Below are positions 1 through 16,042 of a stretch of DNA of 64,000 bases, in pieces. Under the pieces are notes generated by a model. It did not search any database. It saw nothing but the letters and a program-made list of their open reading frames with translations, and was not told where the DNA came from. Made by a program: the position numbers and the translations under genes. Origin of the DNA: Qipengyuania_B thermophila (GTDB taxonomy: Bacteria; Pseudomonadota; Alphaproteobacteria; Sphingomonadales; Sphingomonadaceae); contig NZ_SDSI01000003.1 of NCBI RefSeq assembly GCF_004153605.1, forward strand, positions 55,320-119,319. The letters run 5' to 3'. The first letter of the stretch is position 1. The number at the start of each line of letters is the position of its first letter.

Positions 1-215
1 ATCTTCTTGCCGCCGTCGCCGGTCAGGATCACGTCGAATTCGGTCTGCTCTTCGGCCGCGGCCGCGTCGCCGCCGCCGCCCGCCGCCGGACCGGCCACGG
101 CCACCGCCGCGGCGGCCGAGACGCCCCACTCTTCCTCGAGAGCCTTGGCCAGTTCGGCCGCTTCGAGGACGGTGAGCTTGCTCAGTTCTTCGACAAGGGT
201 CTTGATGTCAGCCAT
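1..215 (-). CDS. rplL: 50S ribosomal protein L7/L12, 3' end outside window
   Basis: Forms the flexible stalk of the large ribosomal subunit, binding L10 and recruiting translation GTPases. The visible N-terminus begins MADIKTLVEELSKLTVLEAAEL, the dimerisation helix of L7/L12, followed by an Ala/Gly-rich hinge of about 20 residues and the start of the C-terminal domain (EFDVILTGDGGKK). About 71 residues are visible; the rest lies left of base 1. The ATG at 215 has AAAGGAA upstream. It follows rplJ on the same strand by about 75 bases, the usual L10-L12 order. It points away from rpoB, unlike the common rplJL-rpoBC arrangement. Confidence 0.97.
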   Translation of the reverse strand, partial: MADIKTLVEELSKLTVLEAAELAKALEEEWGVSAAAAVAVAGPAAGGGGDAAAAEEQTEFDVILTGDGGKK

Positions 216-290
216 GATGAGTTCCTTTGTTCATGTAGCGCCGGAGCCGCGCCCCGGCAGGGTTCCTGGAAAGTCAGGTGAAGCCGCGTC

Positions 291-806
291 TCAGGCGGCT
301 TCCTTGTCGCCATAGGCGGCGAACACGCGCGCCAGCTTGGCCGCCGGCTCGTTGACGACGCGGGCGATCTTCGTCGCCGGGGCGTTGATGAGCCCGACCA
401 GCTTGCCGCGCAGTTCGTCGAGGCTGGGCATGGTGGCGAGCGCCCGCACCCCGGCTTCGTCGAGCTGCTGCCCGCCCATCGACCCGCCGACGATTTCCAG
501 CCGGTCGGTGGACTTGGCGAAGTCCACCACCGCCTTGGCCGCCGCGACCGGATCGGCCGAATAGGCAAGGGCGGTCGGGCCGGAGAGATACTCCTCCAGT
601 CCCGTGTAGGGCGTGTCCGCCAGGGCGAGCTTGGCCAGGCTGTTCTTCGCCACCTTGTACGCGGCGCCGGCCTCGCGCATCTTGGTGCGCAGGGCGGTGG
701 ACTGGGCCACCGTCATGCCGAGGTTGCGGGTGACGACCACCACGCCGACCTCGTTGAAGATCGCGCTGAGCTGGGCGACCGATTCGGCTTTCTGCGAACG
801 ATCCAT
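291..806 (-). CDS. rplJ: 50S ribosomal protein L10
   Basis: L10 anchors the L7/L12 dimers on 23S rRNA and, in many bacteria, represses its own operon by binding the mRNA leader. The 171-residue product starts MDRSQKAESVAQLSAIFNEV and shows the L10 core (VVVTRNLGMTVAQSTALRTKMREAGAAYKVAKNSLAKLAL) and an Ala-rich C-terminal helix that binds L12. The ATG at 806 is preferred over an in-frame GTG at 821 because AAGGAGT lies 7 bases upstream of it. A leader of about 240 bases separates it from the terminator of the upstream lipoprotein gene. rplJL therefore needs its own promoter here and could carry an L10 autoregulatory leader, though I could not define a fold. Confidence 0.96.
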   Translation of the reverse strand: MDRSQKAESVAQLSAIFNEVGVVVVTRNLGMTVAQSTALRTKMREAGAAYKVAKNSLAKLALADTPYTGLEEYLSGPTALAYSADPVAAAKAVVDFAKSTDRLEIVGGSMGGQQLDEAGVRALATMPSLDELRGKLVGLINAPATKIARVVNEPAAKLARVFAAYGDKEAA

Positions 807-1048
807 GCCGTACTCCTTCACAAATGGCCGCGACGGCGGGGCTGCCGCGGCCGGCTACGCACATCGCGTCCGACACCGGCAGCGGCGGGACGCGCTTGAA
901 GTCCGTGAGGGGGAAGGGACGCACGGCGGCGCCTGAGCACGACGCGGCCCTCGGCGGACCGCAGAAACTCGTCTCCCCGTCTCGGCCGGAAGATTAAGCC
1001 GGGGACAGGATCCCGTGGCACCGGCGGTCTCGGACGGAACCGGCAAGC

Positions 1049-1077
1049 AAAAAGGCCCGCCGGCGAGGCGGGCCTTT
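1049..1077 (-). terminator. Rho-independent terminator of the lipoprotein gene
   Basis: On the minus strand a perfect 8-bp GC stem (GGCCCGCC/GGCGGGCC) with a 5-base loop is followed by a run of five T. It lies about 47 bases past the stop codon of the Thr-rich lipoprotein gene and before the leader of rplJ, so it insulates the two. Confidence 0.9.
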
Positions 1078-1124
1078 AGGCGTTGTCGCGGGCGAGTCAA
1101 CCCCGCCCGATCGAAACGGTCGAC

Positions 1125-1445
1125 TTACTGCGCCGGGGTGGCGGTCGCGGTGGTCGTGGTGGTGGTCGTGCCGGTCACGCCCGGAGCCGGGGTGGCGGTC
1201 GCCGTCGCCGTGGTCGTGGTGGTGCCCATCGCGTCCGTGGTCGGCGTGGCGCCCGGGGTCGCCATCGGATCGGTCGTGGTGGTGCCCATCGTGCCGGCGC
1301 CCGTGCCCATCGTGTCGGTGGTCATGGTGTCGGTCGTGGTGGTGGTGGTGGTGGCGGTGGTGTCGGTCGCCGGGTCGGTGTTGTTCCCACCGCAAGCCGC
1401 CAGAGCCATCACCAGCGGCAGAGCAATCAAGGCAGTCTTCTTCAT
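1125..1445 (-). CDS. Small Thr-rich lipoprotein of low complexity
   Basis: A 106-residue product with a short lipoprotein signal peptide: MKKTALIALPLVMALAAC, lipobox LAAC with Cys at residue 18. The mature part is almost entirely Thr, Ala, Met, Pro, Gly and Asp, in runs such as TTTTTTT and repeated TTDTMGT or DPMATPGAT-like units. No catalytic motif is visible. ATG 1445 is chosen over the TTG two codons upstream because AAGGGA precedes it at good distance. It lies alone between rpoB (divergent) and rplJ (downstream, same strand) and has its own terminator. Location is probably inner or outer membrane; function unknown. The low-complexity repeats suggest length variation between strains. Confidence 0.75.
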   Translation of the reverse strand: MKKTALIALPLVMALAACGGNNTDPATDTTATTTTTTTDTMTTDTMGTGAGTMGTTTTDPMATPGATPTTDAMGTTTTTATATATPAPGVTGTTTTTTTATATPAQ

Positions 1446-1985
1446 GATCAAATCCCTTTCGCGAGGAGTGTGCCACTAAATCGCCACATTTCGTTAGAGT
1501 CCCTGAAAGTTTTTGCAAGCGGAAATTGTGCCGCGGCGGCACGGTCGCGTCACGAACCGTGGCGCAGGAGGCCTTTGCCGAACGCGAGAAGCCGCATCCC
1601 GGCGCCAACGCCGACGGTGGTGGCGGGACCTTCGGCATTTGCGCGGACGAACGCACCCCTCTCCTCGACCATGCTGACAATGGGGGAAGCGCTCCGGGCG
1701 GCTGACGCGGCGGGCAACCGTTTGACACGCGGCGCCAGAGGATTATATGCGCGCTCTGCCGACCGCTTCGAGCGACGCCGGCCCGTGCGCGGGGGCTGGT
1801 GACTGGATGGAAGCGGCATCCCTTCACGCGACGCAGCAGCGGCCTCGAGTCGCCGGACCCTGTGGCCGTCCGGCGCTGCCGCGCTGGGTCGCCGGGCCGG
1901 CGTCCACGCGATTGCACGTTCACAGCGCCGGCCGACCCGCACGGAGCGGCGGCGGGCGCGGCGAGGAAAAGGTCAGGCACGCATC
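1446..1985. other. Divergent intergenic region upstream of rpoB
   Basis: About 540 bases between the lipoprotein start and the rpoB start. It holds a near-consensus sigma-70 promoter directed at rpoB (1722-1749) and a long rpoB leader. I see no convincing coding sequence: open frames here lack ribosome binding sites and recognisable protein. The left end must also hold the promoter of the lipoprotein gene, which I could not place. Confidence 0.6.
1722..1749 (+). promoter_or_regulatory. Sigma-70-type promoter for rpoBC
   Basis: TTGACA at 1722-1727 is separated by 16 bases from TATATG at 1744-1749. A perfect -35 and near-perfect -10 are rare in such GC-rich DNA. The expected start of transcription near 1757 gives a leader of about 230 nucleotides before the rpoB ATG, long enough for post-initiation control. 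Confidence 0.75.
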
Positions 1986-6155
<4,170 letters not shown>

Positions 6156-6163
6156 CCCTTCTT

Positions 6164-6254
6164 CCCTCCCGGCAGCGGGAGGGGCCGGGGGTGGGCCGCC
6201 GGCTCACCCGCTCAGACCCACCCCGAACCCCTCCCCCGGCGGGAGGGGGATGAG
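6164..6254. repeat. REP-like inverted repeat between rpoB and rpoC
   Basis: Two 19-base arms, 6177-6195 and 6217-6235, are inverted copies with 16 of 19 positions matching. Each arm also lies within a smaller hairpin (CCCTCCC...GGGAGGG at 6164-6184; CCCCTCCC...GGGAGGGG at 6229-6248). Such GGGAGGGG/CCCCTCCC palindromes resemble dispersed extragenic repeats of sphingomonads, from general recollection. Its place inside the rpoBC transcript could affect mRNA stability or the beta to beta' ratio. Confidence 0.7.
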
Positions 6255-6265
6255 GATGAGACAAG

Positions 6266-10624
<4,359 letters not shown>

Positions 10625-10646
10625 CCCCGGCTGCTGAGCACGATGA

Positions 10647-10682
10647 AAAGGCCCTGCCGGCACGCACCGGCGGGGCCTTTTT
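10647..10682 (+). terminator. Rho-independent terminator of rpoBC
   Basis: A stem of about 14 bp (AAAGGCCCTGCCGG paired with CCGGCGGGGCCTTT, one mismatch) with a 6-base loop, ending in a T run, begins 23 bases after the rpoC stop. It ends the rpoBC transcription unit. Confidence 0.92.
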
Positions 10683-10789
10683 CGTGCGCACGGCAAGTGC
10701 CGCGAAGGGGTGCGCCGCGCCGTCGTGTTGCTCGGGCTTGCGGCACTCACTAGCGTGAATACGCGCGCCGGGTGCGGGAGAATGCGTCC

Positions 10790-11608
10790 ATGCTTTACAT
10801 CGTCGACAACGCCGTCCCCATTCTCGCGGCCGCGCTGGCGGCGGTGCTGTTCGGCGCGGCCTGGTATGGCTGGCTTGATCGGCGATCCGCTCCGCATGGG
10901 GGCGCGGCACGGGAGGGGCGGGCCTTCTCGTCCGCGACGCTCGTCCTCGCCCTGCTTGCCGAGGCGTGGATGGCGGCCATCCTTGCGGGCGCGCTGATCC
11001 TCGCGCCGGTGGAGGCGGGGCGCTGGACGGTCGCGCTCGGCAGTGCGGGCATCATCTGGGCCGGGTTCGTGCTGCCGGTGGTGGCGGTGACTCACGGTCT
11101 GCGCCGGCTGGGGTGGCGGCGTTTCGCAATCGACGCGGTCCACTGGCTCGGCGCGATGCTCCTCATGGCCGCCGTGCTCAGGGCCATCGGCGTGGCGGCA
11201 CCGGCTGCGGCAGCCACCCTGCCGGCGCCGTCCGCCGCACCCGGGGGCGGCGTGACGAGCCTTGCGGGCGAATGGCGGGTGGCGGGCGTCGACGGCGCGC
11301 CGTTCGACGAGCCCTACGGTCTCGCGCTGAGCGCTGACGACAAGGAAATCTGGTGGGAGCCGCGCTGCGCCGGGCTGGTGCGGCGCTACACGCTTGCGGG
11401 CGAGCGTCTTGCCGTGTCGATGCCGCCGGCGCAGGCGTCCCGGGCCGCTGCGGCCCCGCCGTCGGTGCCCGTCTGCGCCCTTGCGCCGCCGCCCGCGCTC
11501 GCCGGCGTTCGCCGCGCTCTGGATGCGGCGCAGACCGCGCGGCGCACGCCGGAGAATGGCCTGCTGCTGTCAGGCGGCGGACACAGCCTGCTGCTGTTCG
11601 CGCAATAG
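10790..11608 (+). CDS. DUF1761-like membrane protein with META-like C-terminus
   Basis: A 272-residue protein. Residues 1 to about 140 contain four hydrophobic helices with the look of DUF1761 (MLYIVDNAVPILAAALAAVLFGAAWYG, then a Trp-containing second helix). After an Ala/Pro linker the C-terminal 110 residues read GEWRVAGVDGAPFDEPYGLALSADDKEIWW, followed by a CAG segment and a closing GLLLSGGGHSLLLF. This resembles the small META/HslJ-like lipoprotein domains of sphingomonads. The domain would face the periplasm if the helix count is even. ATG 10790 is chosen because GCGGGAG lies 9 bases upstream. It follows the rpoC terminator, so it has its own promoter. Function unknown; the fusion assignment is by eye. 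Confidence 0.6.
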   Translation: MLYIVDNAVPILAAALAAVLFGAAWYGWLDRRSAPHGGAAREGRAFSSATLVLALLAEAWMAAILAGALILAPVEAGRWTVALGSAGIIWAGFVLPVVAVTHGLRRLGWRRFAIDAVHWLGAMLLMAAVLRAIGVAAPAAAATLPAPSAAPGGGVTSLAGEWRVAGVDGAPFDEPYGLALSADDKEIWWEPRCAGLVRRYTLAGERLAVSMPPAQASRAAAAPPSVPVCALAPPPALAGVRRALDAAQTARRTPENGLLLSGGGHSLLLFAQ

Positions 11609-11631
11609 GGCGGGCGCGGCGCTGCGCCGCG

Positions 11632-12789
11632 TCAGCCGGTGGCGGCGAGCTGGGCGCGGATCTCCTCGCGCTTGCGCGCAACCGCCTCGAGCAGATTGTC
11701 GAACGAGGTGACGAACTGCGCCACGCCGTCGGCGGCGAGTTGCGCGGTCATGGCATCGAGGTCGAAGCCCGCTTCGGCAAGGCGGGCCAGCACGGCTTCG
11801 GCCTCGGCTGCGCCCTCGTTCAGGCTGGCGCGCACCGCGCCGTGGTCGCGGAAGGCGGCGAGCGTTGCCGGCGGCATGGTGTTGACCGTATCGGGGCCGA
11901 TCAGCTCCTCCACATACAGGACGTCCGAATAGGCCGGGTTCTTGGTTCCGGTCGAGGCCCAGAGCAGGCGCTGCGGCCGTGCGCCGCGTCCGGCCAGCGC
12001 GCGCCAGCGGTCGGTCCCGACCAGCTCGCGGTAATGCGCATGGGCGCGCTTGGCATTGGCGATCGCGACCTTGCCCTTGAGGTCGCGCCATGCGGCCGCC
12101 CGTTCGGGCGGGAGGGCGTCGATCGCGTCGTCGACGAGCGTGTCGATGCGGCTGAGGAAGAAGCTCGCCACGCCGGCGATGCGGTCGATCGGCTGTCCGG
12201 CAGCGATCCGGTCCTCCAGCCCGCACAGATAGGCGTCGGCGGCCGCCTTGTAGGCGTCGACGGCGAACAGCAGCGTCACGTTGACGTTGATCGCCTCTGC
12301 CGTCAGCCGGCGCAGCGCCGCGACGCCGGCCGGCGTGCCGGGCACCTTGACCATGAGGTTGGGGCGGTCGACCGCCGCCCACAGGCGCCGCGCCTCGTCC
12401 ACGGTGCCGTCCTCGTCACCGGCGAGATGCGGCGACACCTCGAGGCTGACATATCCGTCCCGCCCGTCGAGCCGTTCGTAAACTGGCATCAGGTCGTCGG
12501 CGGCGCGCCGGATGTCCTCGACCGCCATGGCCTCGTAAAGCTCGGCCGGGGAAAGGTCGGTCCGGCGAAGCGCGTCGCGCATGGCGGCATCGTAGGCGTG
12601 TCCCTGACCCATCGCCTTCTCGAACAGCGACGGGTTGGAGGTGACGCCGGTCACGGCGTCCTGCGCGACCAGCTGGCGCAGTTCGCCGCGTTCGAGAAAG
12701 CCGCGCTCGACGAAGTCAAGCCACACGCCCTGTCCCGCCTGAGCAAGGAGAGCAAGACGGCCGGGGCTGGATTCATGGTGTTCGGTCAT
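11632..12789 (-). CDS. tal: Transaldolase
   Basis: Transfers a dihydroxyacetone unit between sugar phosphates in the non-oxidative pentose phosphate pathway. The 385-residue product has the TSNPSLFEKA motif near the N-terminus, the Schiff-base lysine in NLMVKVPGT (K148), and INVNVTLLF plus LWASTGTKNPAYSDVLYVEELIGPDTVNTMPPATL, typical of the longer bacterial transaldolases of the mycobacterial type. ATG 12789 is chosen because upstream in-frame codons would overlap the end of the neighbouring tetR gene. It lies 74 bases downstream of tetR on the same strand and may be co-transcribed with it. No clear Shine-Dalgarno sequence is visible. Confidence 0.93.
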   Translation of the reverse strand: MTEHHESSPGRLALLAQAGQGVWLDFVERGFLERGELRQLVAQDAVTGVTSNPSLFEKAMGQGHAYDAAMRDALRRTDLSPAELYEAMAVEDIRRAADDLMPVYERLDGRDGYVSLEVSPHLAGDEDGTVDEARRLWAAVDRPNLMVKVPGTPAGVAALRRLTAEAINVNVTLLFAVDAYKAAADAYLCGLEDRIAAGQPIDRIAGVASFFLSRIDTLVDDAIDALPPERAAAWRDLKGKVAIANAKRAHAHYRELVGTDRWRALAGRGARPQRLLWASTGTKNPAYSDVLYVEELIGPDTVNTMPPATLAAFRDHGAVRASLNEGAAEAEAVLARLAEAGFDLDAMTAQLAADGVAQFVTSFDNLLEAVARKREEIRAQLAATG

Positions 12790-12863
12790 GGGGGGGCTTT
12801 GCCACAGCCGCCTTCCAAAGGCGATGGCAAAGCACGCGTCCACTCGGTTGCCCATGCCGCCTG

Positions 12864-13478
12864 TCAGCGGCGTCGCAGTCCGTCCCGCAGCAGGCGGCTG
12901 GCTGTCCAGGCCACCTCGTCAAGCGGCCGGTCGTCCGACCAGATGGCAAAGCGCAGGCCGAGGAACACGTTCATGCCCATCACCGCCCAGGCGTGCACAT
13001 CCTCGACATCCGCCCGCACCGCTCCCGCCGCCGCCCCCTGCTGAAGCCGGTCGAGAATGCGCCGCGCCGTGCGTTCGTAATGCGTCCGGTAGCTGTCCGG
13101 GTCGACGAACTCGGCCTCGTCGATGATGCGGTAGATGACCTTGTGTTCACGCGCGAACATCAGGAAGCTTTCCAGCGCCGCCCGCTCGGTCGCGAAGGCG
13201 TCCATCTCCGGCCGGAGCGCGGCGCCGGCGCGTTCCTTCACCCGTTCGCTCAGATCCTGGACCAGTGTGCGGAACAGCTCCTCCTTCGATCCGAAGTAGG
13301 TGTAGAACGTCCCCAGCGCGGTTCCGGCGCGCGAGGTGATCCCGCTGATCGAGGCGTCGTGAAACCCCTTCTCGCCGAACTCCGCCGCCGCGGCGTCGAG
13401 CAGCCGTGCCCGGGTGCGTGCGCCCCGCCGCGTGCGCGGCTGCCGCCCCTTGATGACCTCTGCCGCCGCCCCGTCCAT
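12864..13478 (-). CDS. TetR family transcriptional regulator
   Basis: A 204-residue one-component repressor type. The N-terminal helix-turn-helix is clear: RTRARLLDAAAAEFGEKGFHDASISGITSRAGTALGTFYTYFGSKEELF, residues about 18-66. The C-terminal ligand domain (FLMFAREHKVIYRIIDEAEFVDPDSYRTHYERTARRILDRLQQG) resembles TetR_C regulators of lipid or aromatic metabolism. It is divergent from the TonB-dependent receptor gene with 102 bases between starts, so it probably controls the receptor and itself. The ligand cannot be named from sequence. Confidence 0.9.
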   Translation of the reverse strand: MDGAAAEVIKGRQPRTRRGARTRARLLDAAAAEFGEKGFHDASISGITSRAGTALGTFYTYFGSKEELFRTLVQDLSERVKERAGAALRPEMDAFATERAALESFLMFAREHKVIYRIIDEAEFVDPDSYRTHYERTARRILDRLQQGAAAGAVRADVEDVHAWAVMGMNVFLGLRFAIWSDDRPLDEVAWTASRLLRDGLRRR

Positions 13479-13580
13479 GAGCGCCACGCTAACCCAAGCC
13501 CCCGCCCGCTCCAACAAGAAGTTGAAAGGGGATTCAGGTTTCAGTAGTGTGCGGGCAAGAGGATGCAGGGAGGATTGACA

Positions 13581-15962
13581 ATGACGCGAGCGGCACAGCG
13601 AGTCGGCCACGGGGTTATGCGGGCCGCCATGGCAGGGGTGGCGCTGGCCGGTATCTGCGCGCCGGCCATGGCGCAGACCCAGCCCGAGCCGGCCGGAACG
13701 GAACAGCAGGCGTCCGACGCCAACGTCATCGTGGTGACGGCCCGGCGGCGCGAGGAGACGCTGGTGGAGGTGCCGATCGCGGTCACCGCCTACAGCGGCG
13801 AGGCGCTCCAGCAGGCAGGCGCGCTCGACATCACCGATCTGGCCCAGACGACGCCCAACACCACGCTGGAGGCGAGCCGCGGCACCAATTCGACGCTGAC
13901 CGCCTTCATCCGCGGCGTGGGGCAGCAGGATCCGGTGTCCGGTTTCGAACAGGGCGTGGGCATCTATCTCGACGACGTGTATCTCAACCGGCCGCAGGCC
14001 GCGGTGCTGGACATCTACGATGTCGAGCGGATCGAGGTGCTGCGCGGACCGCAGGGCACCCTGTATGGCCGCAACACGATCGGCGGGGCGGTGAAGTATG
14101 TCACTCGCCTTCTGCCGCAGGATCCCTCGTTCAGCGCGCGCCTGACCTATGGCACCTACAACCAGCTCGACGGCGTGCTCAGCGCCTCGGTGCCGCTGGG
14201 CGATCTGGTGCGGGTCGGCGGCGCCGTCGCGCGGCTCACCCGCGGCGGCTTCGGCCGCAATCTCACCACCGGCGAAGACAATTACGACAAGGACGTGTTG
14301 GGCGGGCGCCTCAGCTTCGAGCTGGGCGGGCATGGCCAGCCGGTGCTGGTCCGCATCACCGGCGACTACACCAAGGACAACAGCAGCGCCCGTGGCGGCA
14401 CCCGCCTGATCCCGAGTCTCGTGTCCCGCGCCCCGGTGCTCGACAACGTGTTCGACACGCGCGGCGGGCTCATCGACCCGCGGCAGGAGGTCGAAGCCTA
14501 CGGGCTGGCCATGAATGTCACCGTGGACCTGTCGGACACGCTGACCTTCCGCTCGATCAGCGCATGGCGCAAGGACGACTCCGCCTCGCCGATCGACTTC
14601 GACGCCTTGCCGGCGGTCGATCTCGACGTGCCCGCCTTCTACCGCAACGAGCAGCTCAGCCAGGAGCTGCAGCTGATCTACGAAAGCGGTCCTCTGAACG
14701 CGCTGCTCGGGTTCTACTACCTCGACGCGCAGGCCGACACCCAGTTCGACGTGCGGCTGTTCACCACCCTCAACGGCCTGACGGCCTTCACCGAGGCCAA
14801 TGTCGACACGCAGACCTACGCGGTGTTCGGCGATGTCACGCTGGACATCACCGACCAGCTCAGCGTGTCGGTTGGGGGGCGCTACACCTGGGACCGGCGC
14901 ACGGCCGACATCCTGCGCCAGAACTATCTGGGCGGCGGCTCGCCGGTGTTCGGCGGCGCGGGGGTGGCGTTCGGGGCGCCGTCGACCGACTTCACCGGCA
15001 GCCGCGACTTCAACAAGTTCACGCCGCGCGTGTCGGTCAGTTTCCGGCCTACGCGGGATCACAATTTCTACGCCAGCTACGCGCAGGGGTTCAAGGGCGG
15101 CGGCTTCGACCCGCGCGGTGTGGGCATCAACGCCCCGGCCGCCATTCCCGGACGCCCCACCAACGACGAGGTGGCCGCGTTCCTCAGCTTCCTGCCCGAG
15201 AGCGTCGACAGCTACGAGATCGGCTACAAGGGGAACTGGCTCGACGGGGCGGTGTATGTCGCCCTCGCCGGGTTCTACGCCGATTACACCGACGTGCAGA
15301 TCCCCGGCTCGGTGGGCTGCACCACCTTCGTCAACGGCCAGCCGATCCAGTCCTTCTGCGGCATCGTCACCAACGCCGGCGCGGCGACGTTCAAGGGTCT
15401 GGAATTCGAAGGGACGGCGCGGCTGGGCCGCGATCTCGCCACCCCCGGCGACCGGCTGACGCTTGCCCTGTCGGCCGGCTACATCGACGCGCAGTACGAC
15501 GAGTACGTCACCAACATTCCGGGGCGTGGCCCGGTGGACGTGGCCGAGTTCCGCGAGGTCCAGAACACCCCGCGCTTCACCGGCAGCGCGACGCTCGGCT
15601 ACCTGACGCCGGTGGGTGACGGCGAACTCAACTTCACCACCACGCTCGCCTATCGCAGCCGCACCTACCAGTTCGAGATTCCCAACCCGTTCCTCGACCA
15701 GGAAGGCTTCGCGCTGCTCGACGCGAACCTCGTCTACACCGGTCCCAACCGGCGCTGGTCGCTGGGACTGCACGGGCGCAACCTGCTCGACAAGGAATAC
15801 AAGACGAGCGGCTACACCTTCGTCGTGGCCGATCCGGTGACGGGCGCCATCGCGACCGGGCCGAACGGGCTGCCGATCCCCTCGCTGGGCCGGGAAGGCA
15901 CGCTGACGGCGTTCTACGGCAATCCGCGGCAGGTGTTCGTCACCGCCACGCTGCGCTACTGA
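13581..15962 (+). CDS. TonB-dependent outer membrane receptor
   Basis: Outer membrane beta-barrel importer energised by TonB-ExbBD. The 793-residue precursor has a Sec signal peptide (GVALAGICAPAMAQ, cleaved near residue 32), a TonB-box-like segment (VIVVTARRREETLVEVPIAVTAY), a plug domain (DVYLNRPQAAVLDIYDVERIEVLRGPQGTLYGRNTIGGAVKYVTR), and a barrel ending in the aromatic residue of VFVTATLRY. ATG 13581 has GGGAGG at 8 bases. The plug and barrel style match the large sphingomonad receptor families; substrate unknown. It is divergent from tetR. No sulfatase, oxygenase or siderophore gene adjoins it to hint at a ligand. Confidence 0.95.
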   Translation: MTRAAQRVGHGVMRAAMAGVALAGICAPAMAQTQPEPAGTEQQASDANVIVVTARRREETLVEVPIAVTAYSGEALQQAGALDITDLAQTTPNTTLEASRGTNSTLTAFIRGVGQQDPVSGFEQGVGIYLDDVYLNRPQAAVLDIYDVERIEVLRGPQGTLYGRNTIGGAVKYVTRLLPQDPSFSARLTYGTYNQLDGVLSASVPLGDLVRVGGAVARLTRGGFGRNLTTGEDNYDKDVLGGRLSFELGGHGQPVLVRITGDYTKDNSSARGGTRLIPSLVSRAPVLDNVFDTRGGLIDPRQEVEAYGLAMNVTVDLSDTLTFRSISAWRKDDSASPIDFDALPAVDLDVPAFYRNEQLSQELQLIYESGPLNALLGFYYLDAQADTQFDVRLFTTLNGLTAFTEANVDTQTYAVFGDVTLDITDQLSVSVGGRYTWDRRTADILRQNYLGGGSPVFGGAGVAFGAPSTDFTGSRDFNKFTPRVSVSFRPTRDHNFYASYAQGFKGGGFDPRGVGINAPAAIPGRPTNDEVAAFLSFLPESVDSYEIGYKGNWLDGAVYVALAGFYADYTDVQIPGSVGCTTFVNGQPIQSFCGIVTNAGAATFKGLEFEGTARLGRDLATPGDRLTLALSAGYIDAQYDEYVTNIPGRGPVDVAEFREVQNTPRFTGSATLGYLTPVGDGELNFTTTLAYRSRTYQFEIPNPFLDQEGFALLDANLVYTGPNRRWSLGLHGRNLLDKEYKTSGYTFVVADPVTGAIATGPNGLPIPSLGREGTLTAFYGNPRQVFVTATLRY

Positions 15963-16042
15963 ACCGGCCGCCAGGGAACGGTTGTCCGCGCAAGCGGGTG
16001 CGTTGCCGAGGCGCAGCGCACCCGCCGCCTCTGCCGCCGGCG

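Noticed and set aside
807..1048. Defined L10 autoregulatory structure in the rplJ leader
   Set aside because: The leader is long enough, but I could not find a fold that I would defend by eye.
11353..13044. Plus-strand open frame opposite transaldolase
   Set aside because: Antisense shadow; no motif, no ribosome site.
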